From the NCBI RefSeq assembly GCF_028769735.1, contig NC_088178.1, positions 18,674,357-18,738,356 of the forward strand: a stretch of DNA of 64,000 bases, in the 5' to 3' direction. Source of the stretch: Zonotrichia leucophrys gambelii (Eukaryota > Chordata > Aves > Passeriformes > Passerellidae). Positions within the stretch are counted from its first letter, which is position 1. Each line of letters starts with the position of its first letter. Under the pieces are notes generated by a model that had not been told where the DNA came from, did not search any database, and saw only the letters and a program-made list of their open reading frames with translations. Position numbers and translations under genes: made by a program. Positions 35,719 to 48,000 of the stretch are shown here, one piece after another.

Positions 35719-37089
35719 TCATTAAGAGCACTGCTGCAAAACCTCTATAAGGCACTTCGCTTTAAAAAGGATTTAACCTGATGTTTAAACAAGCTGCCCA
35801 ATCAAGGCCAGCAGCACAGCAGAATATCCTCTCGTTATGTGTGTACTCATTATCGTTCGTTGCATTTGTAACGTTTTGGAAACGCCTGCTTGTCTAACAA
35901 GATCTACTCACATAAAATGCATCTGTAGCATAACTGTAGTGGGGAAGAAAGACCATAAATATTGTACTGTGCCTGACCAAAATATATCCACGGTGTCCTG
36001 TTCCCTTTTTAGCAAGTTTGAAGTCGACTCTGTTGAATTTAATAGGCTGATGCTTTTACAAAGCATGTGTTACAGATGAACTGGATTATGTAGAGGTTGA
36101 CGGGGCAGTTGCTTTTGAGGGAGTTTTTTAGGGATGTTTTTTGATGCTGGAAGCTTCAGTGAAATTCAGGGCACAGGTAGCTGCAGTGCCCCTCTCACAG
36201 GCCTGCTTTGCTGTCAGAGGCAGAGTAGGCTGGTGCCAGCTTGCACAGCATAGAGGAGCTGCAGGCAGAGTCCCCCTGCTCCAGACAGCCCTGTCTGTGC
36301 CTAAAGCTGGGATGGTCACACAACCTTTGCAGCAGTCTGACTGCTGAGCTAGTCTTAACCACAGTTCTTTCATGAGTATAATTCTCTTGTGTATATAGAT
36401 TACTAATAAGAATTTACCATCACAGTATGTAAATGGCATGACCCAAATTTTTTTTAGTAGTTGTGTTTTAACCTAAACACTGTAAAGCTGCAACAATTCT
36501 GTCACATTTTCCTGTCTCCTTTGAAGATCTGTTCTCATAGAACTACCAAGTGGTACATGGAATAGGTATGTCCCTTTTCCCATGGGGACACACACACACA
36601 CACACCAGAATTCACCCCTTATTCACACTCTGGGCTTCATTTTTTTTATGAAAGCTAAAAATTTGGCTTTCTGCATAATTCTTTATCTGGAAACAGAAAA
36701 TCTTTGTTAATAAATCTCTTGTATATGCTGTGAAATGCTGGAGGATCTCGCAGCTCATTGCAATTATGTGTATTTTAGATCAGAGAAGTGATGGCTTACA
36801 CTTAGGGGCTCTGCAGAGAGTGTTGCATGTTATGCTAGCGACACAGCTTTGGCTGCAGGCCCTGATCCAAAGCCAGCTGCAATCAAACAGTCAAAGGTCA
36901 TGTCTCCACAACAGAAAGAAGTTGTAATTGTAGCTTGTCCCAGGATTACCCTTGGTGGTTTAAGCCTGCCAGCATGAGAAGTAATAACACAAGCAAATGT
37001 GTAGCTGAGAGCTACCAGCACACAAAGGCCTCCAGTGTGGGCTGGTGGTGCCTCCTGGAGCCCTGCACAGGCAGGAGCAGCCCGGGAGC
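35719..37089. other. Intergenic, mostly unrecognised
   Basis: Mixed-composition sequence. A short AC dinucleotide repeat lies at 36588-36605. No gene or RNA signal was recognised. Confidence 0.65.
36588..36605. repeat. (AC)n microsatellite
   Basis: About eight AC units following CATGGGG. Confidence 0.85.
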
Positions 37090-37463
37090 TGGGCTTGTTC
37101 AGCCTGGAGAAAAGGAGACTCAGGGGTGACCTTATCACCCTCTTCAGCCTCCTGAAGGGTGGCTGTGGTGAGCTGGGAGTCGGTCTCTTTCTCCAGGCAA
37201 CAACAGACAGAACAAGAGGACACAGTCTCAGGTTGCGCCAAGGGACATACAGGCTAGAATTAGGGAGGAAGTTTTTCACAGAAAGAGTGGTCAAATACTG
37301 GAATCATCTACCCAGGGAGGTGGTGGAGTCACCATCCCTCGATGTGTTTCCAAAAGACTGGATGTGGCACTTGGTGCCATGATCTAGTGGAGGTGTTAGA
37401 ACATGGGTTGGACTCAATGATCCTAAAGGTCTCTTCCAACCTAGAAATTCTGTGATTCTGTGT
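37090..37463 (+). mobile_element. CR1 LINE 3' end with remnant of ORF2 C-terminus
   Basis: The open frame spans the CR1 ORF2 C-terminus: [60 protein letters not shown] and [11 protein letters not shown]. It is followed by the classic CR1 3' UTR (TTGGACTCAATGATCCTAAA then GGTCTCTTCCAACC) and an ATTCTGTG-repeat tail to 37463. The element is 5' truncated: reverse transcriptase and endonuclease domains are absent, so it is immobile. It is the best preserved CR1 in the window. Confidence 0.95.
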
Positions 37464-37700
37464 CACCAGCCCTGGGCCACCTCTGTCACCTCCAGAGCCA
37501 CGGGCAGCCCTGCTCACAGGGCCACCAGCACCTCCAGCCCCCCTCTGCTGCCAGGACACTGTGGCCAGGACCTGCCTCTCCCCAGCCCCAGCTGCATCCC
37601 CTGAGTCACAGCAGGCCACAGTGCCAGGGCAGGTGTCCCAGCTGCCCTTTGTCCCCAGATCAGGATAAGGCTGTCCACATCCTGCCAGAATAGCTGCTGC
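37464..37700. other. GC-rich block after the CR1 tail
   Basis: C/G-rich sequence with many CAG/CTG words directly downstream of the CR1 tail. There is no coding similarity that I recognise. It may be part of another repeat or pre-insertion sequence. Confidence 0.35.
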
Positions 37701-40700
37701 AAAGTGGTGATTGGTGCTAGCTGACATTAGGGGGAGAAAAATCTAAGCTCCATAGCCTGAGGGATGGCCAAAGCTGGAGAACATGAATGAATTTTCAGAA
37801 ATTCATTCTGGAAACAGGAGATCCTTAAAAGGAGGTTTAAAATGTATTACTTGCATAAAGATAGATGTGCAATATATATATATAGATGTCTCTAGAAATA
37901 TTTTGCAGAATTTGCATGATTTTTTGAAGGTCCATAATTTAGAGTTCCAAATTACTATTTCAAACCCAGCTTGTTTTAAATGGATGGGAATTCTTCTTCC
38001 AGCAGTGACAAGTAGAAATTAAAAGTTTCTGAGTTGTACACTTCCCATTCCTGTGTCCAAACTTTGCCTCTTGAAAGAAAGTTTCTTATTACTATATCTC
38101 TAAGTAGTTAATGTTCAGAGTGTATTTTATTGTAATAGATTGAGAAAATGGCAATGGCTCTATATCATTATACAAAAGCAAAGGGATCTCATAGTACTAC
38201 TTTAAAAATGCAGAAAAGATCACGTATTTCTGCTGTGTCTGCCTTATAGTTTGCTGTGAACAAAGTCACTATCATTATCTATGAATGCTGTTGGGTCACC
38301 CTGAGATTTAGGAGAGTGAGGGGAAGGAAAGAAAACAAAGACAGAAGAAAAGAAAAAGAAAGAAGCTTTGCATTGCTGCCCTTTCTTGAAGGCAGACTTT
38401 CAGCAGATCACTTTGACCTGTCTCCTGTCTACCTGTCAAAATGATTATTTGTTCTTTCACAGTGCCTAGAACAATTGCAGGGTAAGGGTTTGTTTACTCT
38501 TTTGCATCATATTGAAATCATTTACTTTTATAATTGTGGACAGCTGGAAAAGGGGTTAGGGAATAAGAACAAAAATTAAGAGGACTGGCAAGAGGGTAAA
38601 GGATTTAAGACAGGGCACCAACCAGTTTAAATGCTTGAGATGACATAACAAACACTTATTGAACACCAAAGACTAGCTTATAACTTCTGTGGCTGTAAAG
38701 TAAATGACAGTTTTAATCAAATTTCTGTCTCTCACTAGAACAGTAATAAACATGAGCAGATATTTTTATCTCTTCCCCATACCTTTATCAGCATCAAAAA
38801 CCCAGAGCAAGGAAAGTTGCTATCATCTGTCCCTGATGTAAAACATGTATCTATTAAGTAGACTTCTGAAAAGCTCATTTAAATGCTCTGGTCTCTGCTC
38901 TTAGCCATTATGTGGGCTCAGTCCCATGTAAAGCCTTGAAAAGCAAAACAAGAGCTCTTTTGCAAAGCCTCCTCTCCATTTCCCAGAGTTGTTTTTTTCC
39001 AAAGCCATTGTTTTTTTCTCCTGAGTATAATACCATTGTTTTTATCTTGCTGCACTGTTTCTTAGCAGAAGAATGTTTTAAGAACAATAACATAACATTT
39101 AGGAATAATAACCCCCTTGTCTCACGCTGGCTCTGCTGCTCTCACTCTCAGAGCTACACGTACTGTCTGCAACCAAAAGACAATACCTAAGAATGAACTT
39201 CAGAAAATAACAAGTATTTATATTTTCTCAGCCTTGCCACAAGGGGCATTGAGTCTTTTTTGGTCCAAGTGGGATAGCTCTGTATGAGCCTTAGTAGCAA
39301 TTTGTTTGAGAAGATTTCCAATTAGTCATGGATATTTTTCAATAGCTGGGGCATGTTGTGCTTAGTGACACACTCAGAACAGAGGAATCTCCTTTGTTCT
39401 GAAACTGCTGTTTGCACTTTTGTTTGTTTTACCCCAGTTTTCTTATTAGAATACAAGGTGAGCCATTGTTTCCACTTCCTACCTAATCTTTCCGTAATTG
39501 CAAAATAATTGTGTTGGTTAATGTTTGGGGTTTTTTTTACCAGAAAAACAAAATTCCCCCATAATATCCTTACAATTATCATGTCAAGAGCACTTTATTT
39601 TACAAATTTCTATGCAAATATAGATATAGCTGGGATATGTACTTGCATTTGAGCAGTTATCTAAATGCTTCTTTAGTTGCATCAGGATTACCTGCTCACA
39701 AGGTCCAGCATCAGAGAGTTAGCAATACTAACTTATGCTAAATTAATCTTTCAGGATTTTTTTTGTGTTCATTGATATCTGGTTTGATTTTCCTTTTCCT
39801 CCAACTAGAAGAGAGGACTTTGCAGTTCCTGTGCATACAATGGTGCTTGTCTCTAGTCCCCTTCTCAGAGCTCCTGACATCTTCCAATTTCTGGTCAGGC
39901 CCTTTGAAAAGAATCACAAAAGTCTGTGCAAATATTTCATTTACTTTATTCACAGAGGAGGCATATGAGAACACTAAAGCTATGTGCCCTTATTGATTGG
40001 GTTTTAGTGAAATCAGAGGAGAAATTCATGTACCAGCTGATTTTCAGACAGCCACTAGCACAGAGCAATTCACTGATGGATGTCACCAAACAGAAGGTCA
40101 CACCACAGCATATGCACTTGGTTGTGCTGTGCAGTGACTTCATTTGTATGCAACAGGGACAGTGAAGCTTGGGGCTGCCTCTGGAGGGAACAGTCAATTC
40201 TGCAAACATTTATGACACTGCAGACTAGTCCAGGGAAGTTTACCTTGCCCTTGTCTTTGTAAAATGTTCTGTCGATCAAGGTTATCTGGTCAGAGCTCTC
40301 CTGGAGTCTCAGCACAACCAGATCAGGGAGCAAAGGGGTGCAGGGACATTAGAGAAGGTCTTTATAGTGTGTCTTGGGGAACATTTTTCAGAAAAATCAC
40401 TGTACCAGGACTTGGAATTTCTGATCCCATTTTCCACAGACTGCTTTGGACAAACAAGGAGACTTTAGCCTTTTTGTGTCTTGCCACAGCTTATGAACAG
40501 GATGCAAATCTTCTCTCTCCACCATTTGAGGTCACCTCATTAATTCTTCCTGGTGTGTGTGGGACCCCGATTGGAACTTGGGTGTATGGGTATAATCTTA
40601 CATCATGTTGAATAATGAACACATAAATGAACTCCTATTGAATGTTTGTCTGAATGAATGGCATGAGCATAGGAGAGGAAAGGTGGATTTCTGTCTGCAC

Positions 40701-43063
40701 TGCAGCTTTGGGGGAGGTGAAATCTAAGCCTGGGTGTTCCACAACCCAGATTTTGTTTCTGCTCCATCTTGTGAAAGGTGCCATCATTACTTGTTCCTCT
40801 CTTTCTTCTATTTTAGCAGTGATCTCTATGAGTTAATCCCTTTATTTTCAAGTACTTATTTTATTTTCTAAATTCTCTGAGAAGATATCAAATCAAAGTT
40901 TAAAAAAAATCAGCTAGAATTAACATTTTTACTTAATCTTAGGCAATATTTGTTTAAAATGTGGATAATTATAGGGGAAAAAATTAGGTTCAGGTGGAGA
41001 TCAGATTTCTTGGGGACTCTCAAGAAATTTAAGTGGTGAATCAGAAAAATTAATTATTTTCACTGGTCTTTTCTTAAATCTTTATTCATACTACCTACAG
41101 CATGTCTGTCATTCCTTTCTCTGCCTCTTTTTTTTTCTTTCTTTTACTTGTTCATCTTCTCCCAGGATCATTTATAAGAAGAGTTATCTCAGGTTTATAT
41201 TTTCAGATGTACTGCTTGTTATCTTGCAATCTGCAAACAAATAATCTTTTGTATCTCCTCTATCTCACTGATGTCAAATGCTGAAGCAACTAGGCCAGAG
41301 GAGCTTCTCTTAAATATAGCTTAAATGACAAAGGGGGATCTACCTATTTTCATTTCAATTCATTGTTTTCCTGAGGAAGTAAAGTAACTGTTTGCTAGGT
41401 TTTGTTGGGTTTTGTTCACAAAAGATGGCTTTTGTCGATATTGGTTGGTTGGTTGGTTGGTTGGTTGGTTGGTTGGGAATTTGTAACCAGCAGCAGTTTT
41501 TTGGTTGTTGTTGTTGTAGTACAAATTGTTATAACCAGCCACACCAAGTTCCATGATGAAACTGAGGTGGAAATAAGTGTGTCCAGGAACACCAAGGTGT
41601 TACTCCTGGGTGAAACCTGCTCTTGTCCAGCCTGGGATGTGCAGAGCTCTGTGTGGGTGCAGGTTGCTGCATAGAGACAGTAAATGTGGCTGGAGAGGAA
41701 CTAAAGCAGCAAAAGGCACATGTATACCTATGCTTATGTGGTGACTGAGCCAAAATAAGGAGGAGGTGAAGGAGGAAAATGTGCTTAAGAGCAGGTGTCG
41801 TTCAAGGGAGGAGTCAGCAGCAGTGAGGAGAGGGACACACAAGAGAGAAACTTTATTAGTGACTGAAGGCCAGCCAGGACAGCAGACTTTGATGAGTTTT
41901 CCTGCACAAGAGCTCCAGCTTTGCAAGTTAGGCAGAAGTCCACATTCACAGCATCCATCTTCTCCATATGAGTTTTGTGGGCACACAGCTACTCTGAGTC
42001 TGGGCATTTGGATGTCTGCCTGACCAGCCCTGGGTGTTTATTTCTCATTTGGGAATAGAAGCACAGGGTTTGCTCATGGAAATAACTGAATGAACTCATT
42101 TGCAGGTGCAATCTTAATGTATTCTTAAACTGCTACCCTCTTTGCCTTTCCCAGCTCATTTTTATAGGGCTGGTTTGGGGTTATTTTTCTGTCAGTGGGT
42201 TATTAAAAAATAAAAAAAGTAGCCCAAAATGTTCCCCAACAGAAACCTGTAATCTCCCAGAGTCTTTTTAACTGGACTGGCCCAATTCTTAACAAATATA
42301 GTGAAAAGAGCAGGGCAGAGAAGAAAGGTGCACAGGATCATTTGACCATTGGCATTTGGTTCTGAACTTCAGAGTAAATGTCTGTATTCTTCCTAGTAAC
42401 GTAACTTTCCAATCATGTAAAGTACAGCACACCAGAAAACTTTGTAGCAGTTAATTTATTTTTGTGGAGTTCCCTACTGCCAAAAGTCAAGGGAGCAAAG
42501 GAGAACATAGTGTAAGGCACAGTTCACATGGCTGTGCTGCAGAGCACGGGGACAGCTGATTGATGCAGTGTGAGTTTACCCTCCAGGATACAGCTGAGGT
42601 TATTGGTGGGACAAGGAACTGAAGATTGTGTTGCAGCTATTGGCTTCATTCATGAATTGTTAATGTAGAAGAACAAAAGAATTCACTCAAGGCAATCAAT
42701 TTCCTTTTAAAAATACAACAATTCACCCCAAAAGAGTGAAAGAAGGCTTAAGTGATAAATTGCAGGAATATTGCCTTCACTTTTGACACCCATTAGACCT
42801 GTTTTATATTGGGGAAGTAGTATCATTAAGCAAAGTAGACAGTGCTTTACAACTATTAGCTTATGAAAAGATACAGCTACTACATAAAGATAACTGTTAT
42901 TAAATAAGAACATTTGGCAAAGCCTTTAAAGAATAAGAAGCAGAGCTGCCTTCGGTAGTATAGGTCTTTCCTTACATGCTTTCACGAAAACGAAGGCCCA
43001 ATTTGGAGCTATTTGAGTTCAGAGGCACTTAATGGGAAGCTAGATTTCCTTAGCAATAAATGC
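37701..43063. other. Intergenic, no gene recognised
   Basis: Mostly AT-rich. It holds a short TA repeat at about 37874-37885, a TTGG microsatellite at 41441-41476 and a GTT repeat just after it. Open frames are short and unrecognised. Confidence 0.7.
41441..41476. repeat. (TTGG)9 microsatellite
   Basis: Nine uninterrupted TTGG units. An imperfect GTT repeat follows at about 41503-41516. Confidence 0.95.
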
Positions 43064-43103
43064 AAGTGTAGGTATAAACTGAAGGAAGTTTATACCTACA
43101 CTT
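43064..43103. repeat. Perfect 17-bp inverted repeat with 6-nt loop
   Basis: AAGTGTAGGTATAAACT (43064-43080) is the exact reverse complement of AGTTTATACCTACACTT (43087-43103), separated by GAAGGA. This forms a tight hairpin. No flanking transposon was recognised. Confidence 0.95.
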
Positions 43104-44889
43104 CAGTATGAACTTGCTCCTCCAAAAACACCAGAGTGAAGTAATCACTGTGTGCTGGAATCCCCCCATGGAATGGCAGCAACTGCTGTTCCTCCCCAGG
43201 AGGAGCCTTGGAGCAGGGGTGGTCAGCATCCATTTCTGCAGGGTTCAGGGCCCTAAACAGTGCCTCCTTCCTCCTTGCCAGCCTTTCAGACATAAGCTGA
43301 AAACATTCACCAGCAACTTACATCCCATAGTCCTTTTCCAACACAGATCATAAACACTCACTCAGTCTTATAATACACTATCTTGTAAGCTGTTAAACAA
43401 AAAATATGTGACCGAGTTTCAAAAACCCTGCCAAACAAACCTTCCTCCTGATGTCCAGAAACTGCTGTCCTTTCTGTCTCCATGTCTAATTTGAGGCAGA
43501 TAAAACCAACTTCTCACCACGTTTTATCCATCTGTAACATTTCTTCCCACCACATTATACCCCAAATGTTCCTTAGAGAAGCAAGAATATAACACTGATA
43601 GAAAGGGGGCAGTTCATTTTCTAACCTATGCCATCTCCCTTGAGAACAAAAAGCATATATATCTACTGAAACCATTAACCCTCATCCCACATGCCAGGTT
43701 ATGGCCTAGAAGCAAATCACAGTGATATTGCAGACGCAGGGATTTTTGAAAGGAAAGGATGAGAGACGTAGGATGGTGAGGACTGCATGAAACATCAAAC
43801 ACAGGAACAAGGTGAAGAGAATTCAGAGCAAGGGTTAGTCTTTGCCCTGAATGTTGGCTAGGAAAAAAGAATTAGGTTTAGAGCTCTCATCCTCGTTTGC
43901 TTATGCTTTCTCCCCCCTTTCTGAAGTCTGGATACTTGGCTATATAACCATTTTTTCCCCCTTAATCATTAGCCCTATATTTGGGTTATTTTTTAGGTGA
44001 AAGCAACCTTTTCTAATTCTCTGAGAACGTTCTGTTCTATCTAGTGCCAGATGGTGAAGTGGAAAGCACTTGGGATAAGTCCTTCACCATCTGCAGACCA
44101 GAATATCTCCACCAGTATATTTTCCTCCATCAGGTCCTCCTTCTTTCTGTTTTCCCTCACAATTCTTGTTCATTTTCTTCTCTGCCAGCCTTCTTGATCT
44201 TTATCAGCAAGCAGGAACTGCCTGCCCCCAACAAAGCTAAGTGCAGAAGAAAATCTGTGTACCAATCTCGCATCTGAGATAAGCTTCAGCAACCAGGGGA
44301 GGTTGGGAAAAGACAGCAATATTTGTTTTTGTTATTGATCAGTATTTCTAATATAGGAATACCTCATCCTCTCAGTCAAGATAGATATTTCTTTGAGGTA
44401 GATGCAGAGTCTTCACCTGGTGAGAGATTTTCCCTGCCTTAAAACGTTTATAGTGCAACAGGCATGACATATTATCCACGTTTTGTATTAAGTGTGATTT
44501 GCTCCAAGACCAACACCGATCCATAAATTGAAACCAGTTCCCCTCAGGCTTTATCTACTGCCTGAACCACAAAACCAAGTTTTCTGATTCCTGAAGGCCA
44601 TTTAGCAATTGGAACTCAGAAATATTTCATAGTTTCTTTTCCTTAGTAGCTGTAAACTGGGTCTTACTGAAGTCAAAAGTGTTCTAGTGATTTTTGCAGC
44701 TTGGCTGTGTTTTGCCATGTTTGAATTAAAGCTTATGCACCACTTCAGCATTTCTGCGCTAAATAAGAATTTTTCATTAGTGCAAAACTGTTAAAAATGT
44801 TTAAAAAATTAGGTGCAGGAATGCACTCCTCCTTAAACTGTACTGCACCAAGTAACTCCGACATATTGTTGGAGTTCTCCCTCTTCAAG
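43104..44889. other. Intergenic, nothing recognised
   Basis: AT-rich sequence with no supported gene or element. Confidence 0.7.
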
Positions 44890-45077
44890 TCTACATCAGA
44901 AAAGTTGAGACTGGATATCAGGGAAAGGTTCCTCACCCAGAGGGTGGTTGGGCACTGGAACAAGCTCCCCAGGTAAATGGTCCCAGCACCAGCCTGACAG
45001 AGTTCAAGAAACTTTTGGGCAACGCTCTCGGGCACACTTTCAACTCAGCTTATTCTGTGATTCTGTGATTCTGTAAT
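44890..45077 (+). mobile_element. CR1 LINE 3' fragment
   Basis: AGACTGGATATCAGGGAAAGG, TTCCTCACCCAGAGGGTGG, TTGGGCACTGGAACAAGCTC and CCAGCCTGACAGAGTTCAAG follow the CR1 3' region in order. The tail is three ATTCTGTG-type units. The usual sequence between the GGGCACA motif and the tail is partly deleted. It is 5' truncated and immobile. Confidence 0.93.
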
Positions 45078-48000
45078 GTCACTCTTTTTTATGAAACTTT
45101 GCATTAGAGCTTCTGGGTAATCAGGAAAGTTGCTGCTTGGACTTTCAGATGTCTGTCACCTGCATATCCAAGTGATCCAAACTGTGCGTCTGTATACTAC
45201 AATTACTCCATTCTACCTCATATATTTCATTTCCAGAGAATGAGCAGCACTTTTTCTCCCACCAAGCATTTGTATTGTTGTGCTGTAAATTTGAACTCAT
45301 TCCTACGTCATTTTCTTTTACATCTTGCCCAAGTTTTATTCAAGTTATGCCTCATTCTCTTCTTTCCACATCAAGGGCATATATTATACTTGCAGTTGCC
45401 ATGTGATTGACAGCAAGGATGCTATTATGCACCAAGCAATCTGAAAAAGTAGGTCACATAAATTTGCAGAGTGTAGTTTGCTGAAAACCTGTGGAGATTT
45501 ACATATAGCATATTGTATGGATTTGTTCTGAGCATCCTTTGCCCGTGTTGTGCTTTAGAAAGATGTGGTGAGTGGGAATGTTTTTCTAGCCAAACACCCT
45601 TCATACTTGCTGTAGGATTGTCCTGATGCCAGAGCTAGTTCACCTTGAAATTTGAACATGAGCTGGGAAGTGAGCATAAATGGAATAAAGTGATTTAAGG
45701 GCCAAAAATAATATAAAGATTTAGGAAACCAATACCAAACAAGTACAGGAAAAGAAGAGATTTCTGACTTAATTTATGCAATTTTTTTTTTGTAATTAAA
45801 TGGAAGTCAAGAGAAAACACTCTCATCTCATCCTCTAATACTTCTGTAGCTCTGACAGTGCATCAATGAGAGCAATAAAGAGGGCCAAACTGGGCCTCAG
45901 CCTAACACCGCTGATGTAACTCTGAATTATCGAGTCAGATAGAGACAACATTGTGCAGAAATCTATAAGCCTGTGTTACTGAGGCCCCCAGTTAGGTACC
46001 ATAATGGTTTCTTTTGGCCTGTGAACCTTTGAAATGATCATTCTGCTTTTTAAAGACTCTTAAGCATCTACAGGTCATTGCATTGGGTTACAATTGCAGC
46101 TATAAAATGACCAGTAACAAACCAAACACTTTTTTTTTCTCTTTTCTGAAGCATGCTTCTTATGCTGCAGACACTGCTTCTCCAACTCATTATAGTGAGA
46201 TCCCTTATTGCCCAGCATTGTACTAACTCTGTCTGGTCTATTGTATTGTGATGACACTCCTTTGCCCATTGTATTAGGTTAGCACCTCCTTGGCTATAAT
46301 AAGTATGAAAAAAAAATTCAAGGTTTGACTTGTCAAATGGAACTTTTCAGTGACTTATTAAAAGAACCCCTGCGGTATTACAAAATGCAGGTTTTCTGTC
46401 ATCTAACCAAAAGATCCCTTTAGAAACCTTCATTTTTTTTATATGTGTAAAGACAATTTCTTCTAGTGAAACTCTTTGATTCTTCCCTGAATGAAATCAA
46501 GTGTTTTAAAACTTTTTGAGTTGCCCCAAAGGCTCACTTCTATACCATAGAATGTGAAAGACTGTGAACCACTCACATAATCATCACATAGACACTGTGC
46601 AATGTGCTCCTGGCAGCAATCCTTCATTACATACTGCAGGCTTTCATTAAAAAAACAAAAAACAAAAAAAAACCTGGAGAAAATCAGGGAAGAGAAAACT
46701 GTGTATTTCTTGATGATAAGAATTGAGAGAAAACAAAGCTGGAGAGAACACAGTTGTCAGAGATTGCTAATGAGGTTATGATAAATTGCTGCTAGAGAGA
46801 TCTTACCTGATGAAATAGAGGGAGAAACAGAAATGTGAGGAGAGATAGCATTCCTGTTAACCTCCTTCAAGCAGATACACCTCAAGTAGTGCTGTCTCTG
46901 GTACTTTACAGTCCAACAGTAATGTACTTGTAGGAGTAGAGATCATAAGTCAGCATTCTACTCTCTCTCCTTACACCCCTGCTTAGAGAGCACCTTCCTC
47001 CCACCACAGCACATGAATTACCACCAGCATATAAATCAGGTTTTGCACTCTCTTTGATATATTTGTTATTACTCCTTTTCCATTTATCTCTTGTGCTATA
47101 ATGCTGAGGTGAGGTTGGGGTTTTTTGCCTTTTGGGTTCTTTCGTTGGGTTTTTGGGTTTGGGGTTTTTTCGCTTATTCATTTGTTAGCAATGACTGTGG
47201 TGAACACAAGACCAGTTTTGTGGGCAGTCTGGGAAGACAGAGCCTCCCACATCTTGTGTGAGATCCCAAATGAAGGAGGGGAAGAGCAAGGTCAGTGTCC
47301 AAATCTCTGTCACAGAGGAATAGTCAGAGCACCACAGGAGGAGGCAGCAGCACCTAAAGGATGACTGAAACCCCCATAAAGTAAGGTACATTAATGAAAA
47401 GCTTAGAGAACTGTAGGATGGGCTTTTTCAGAGAGCAAAAACCCATCTGAGGAGTATTGTTGCCCTTATTTGACTTTGAGACAGTCACTGGGTCTACAAT
47501 GCAACAAAGCAAGAGACAAGCTAGAGATGGTGGGAGATGTTAAAATAAATTTTCTAGATAAAAAAGAAAAGTTAACTGGGAAAAAAAGAATATATAAAAT
47601 TCAGAGTTATTCCAGAAGTTCTTCAAGACTAAAAAAAAATAAAGTATCTGAAGCTCTCTTCTATTCTGAAGGATCTGTGAAGGCATCAAAGAGAAAAATA
47701 AAAAGTTTTCCTTGGTTCCTTTTTTCCTGCATTGTACACTTGCTCCTGGCTTCAGATAAGAGACTGAAGTAGAAACCTTTTTCCAGCCTTCTAATATTAA
47801 ATAGATTTCAAAATGGAAAAGTAGAATTTTCTATATATCTCTATCTTTTTTATTGTGTAGCTTCAAATTATTCTCATTTGTTTCCAGAGTAATTTTTGCC
47901 ATTTATTTACCTAAACTGTTTAAAACCTCTCTATCACCTTTCATATTCAAAGGCAAACCCAAACCATTTTTCCCCCAGACAGAGAGACAAAAATAAACTA

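Noticed and set aside
47111..47170. G/T-rich patch resembling telomeric or quadruplex repeat
   Set aside because: GGG runs are irregular, one loop is about 10 bases, and there is no TTAGGG periodicity.
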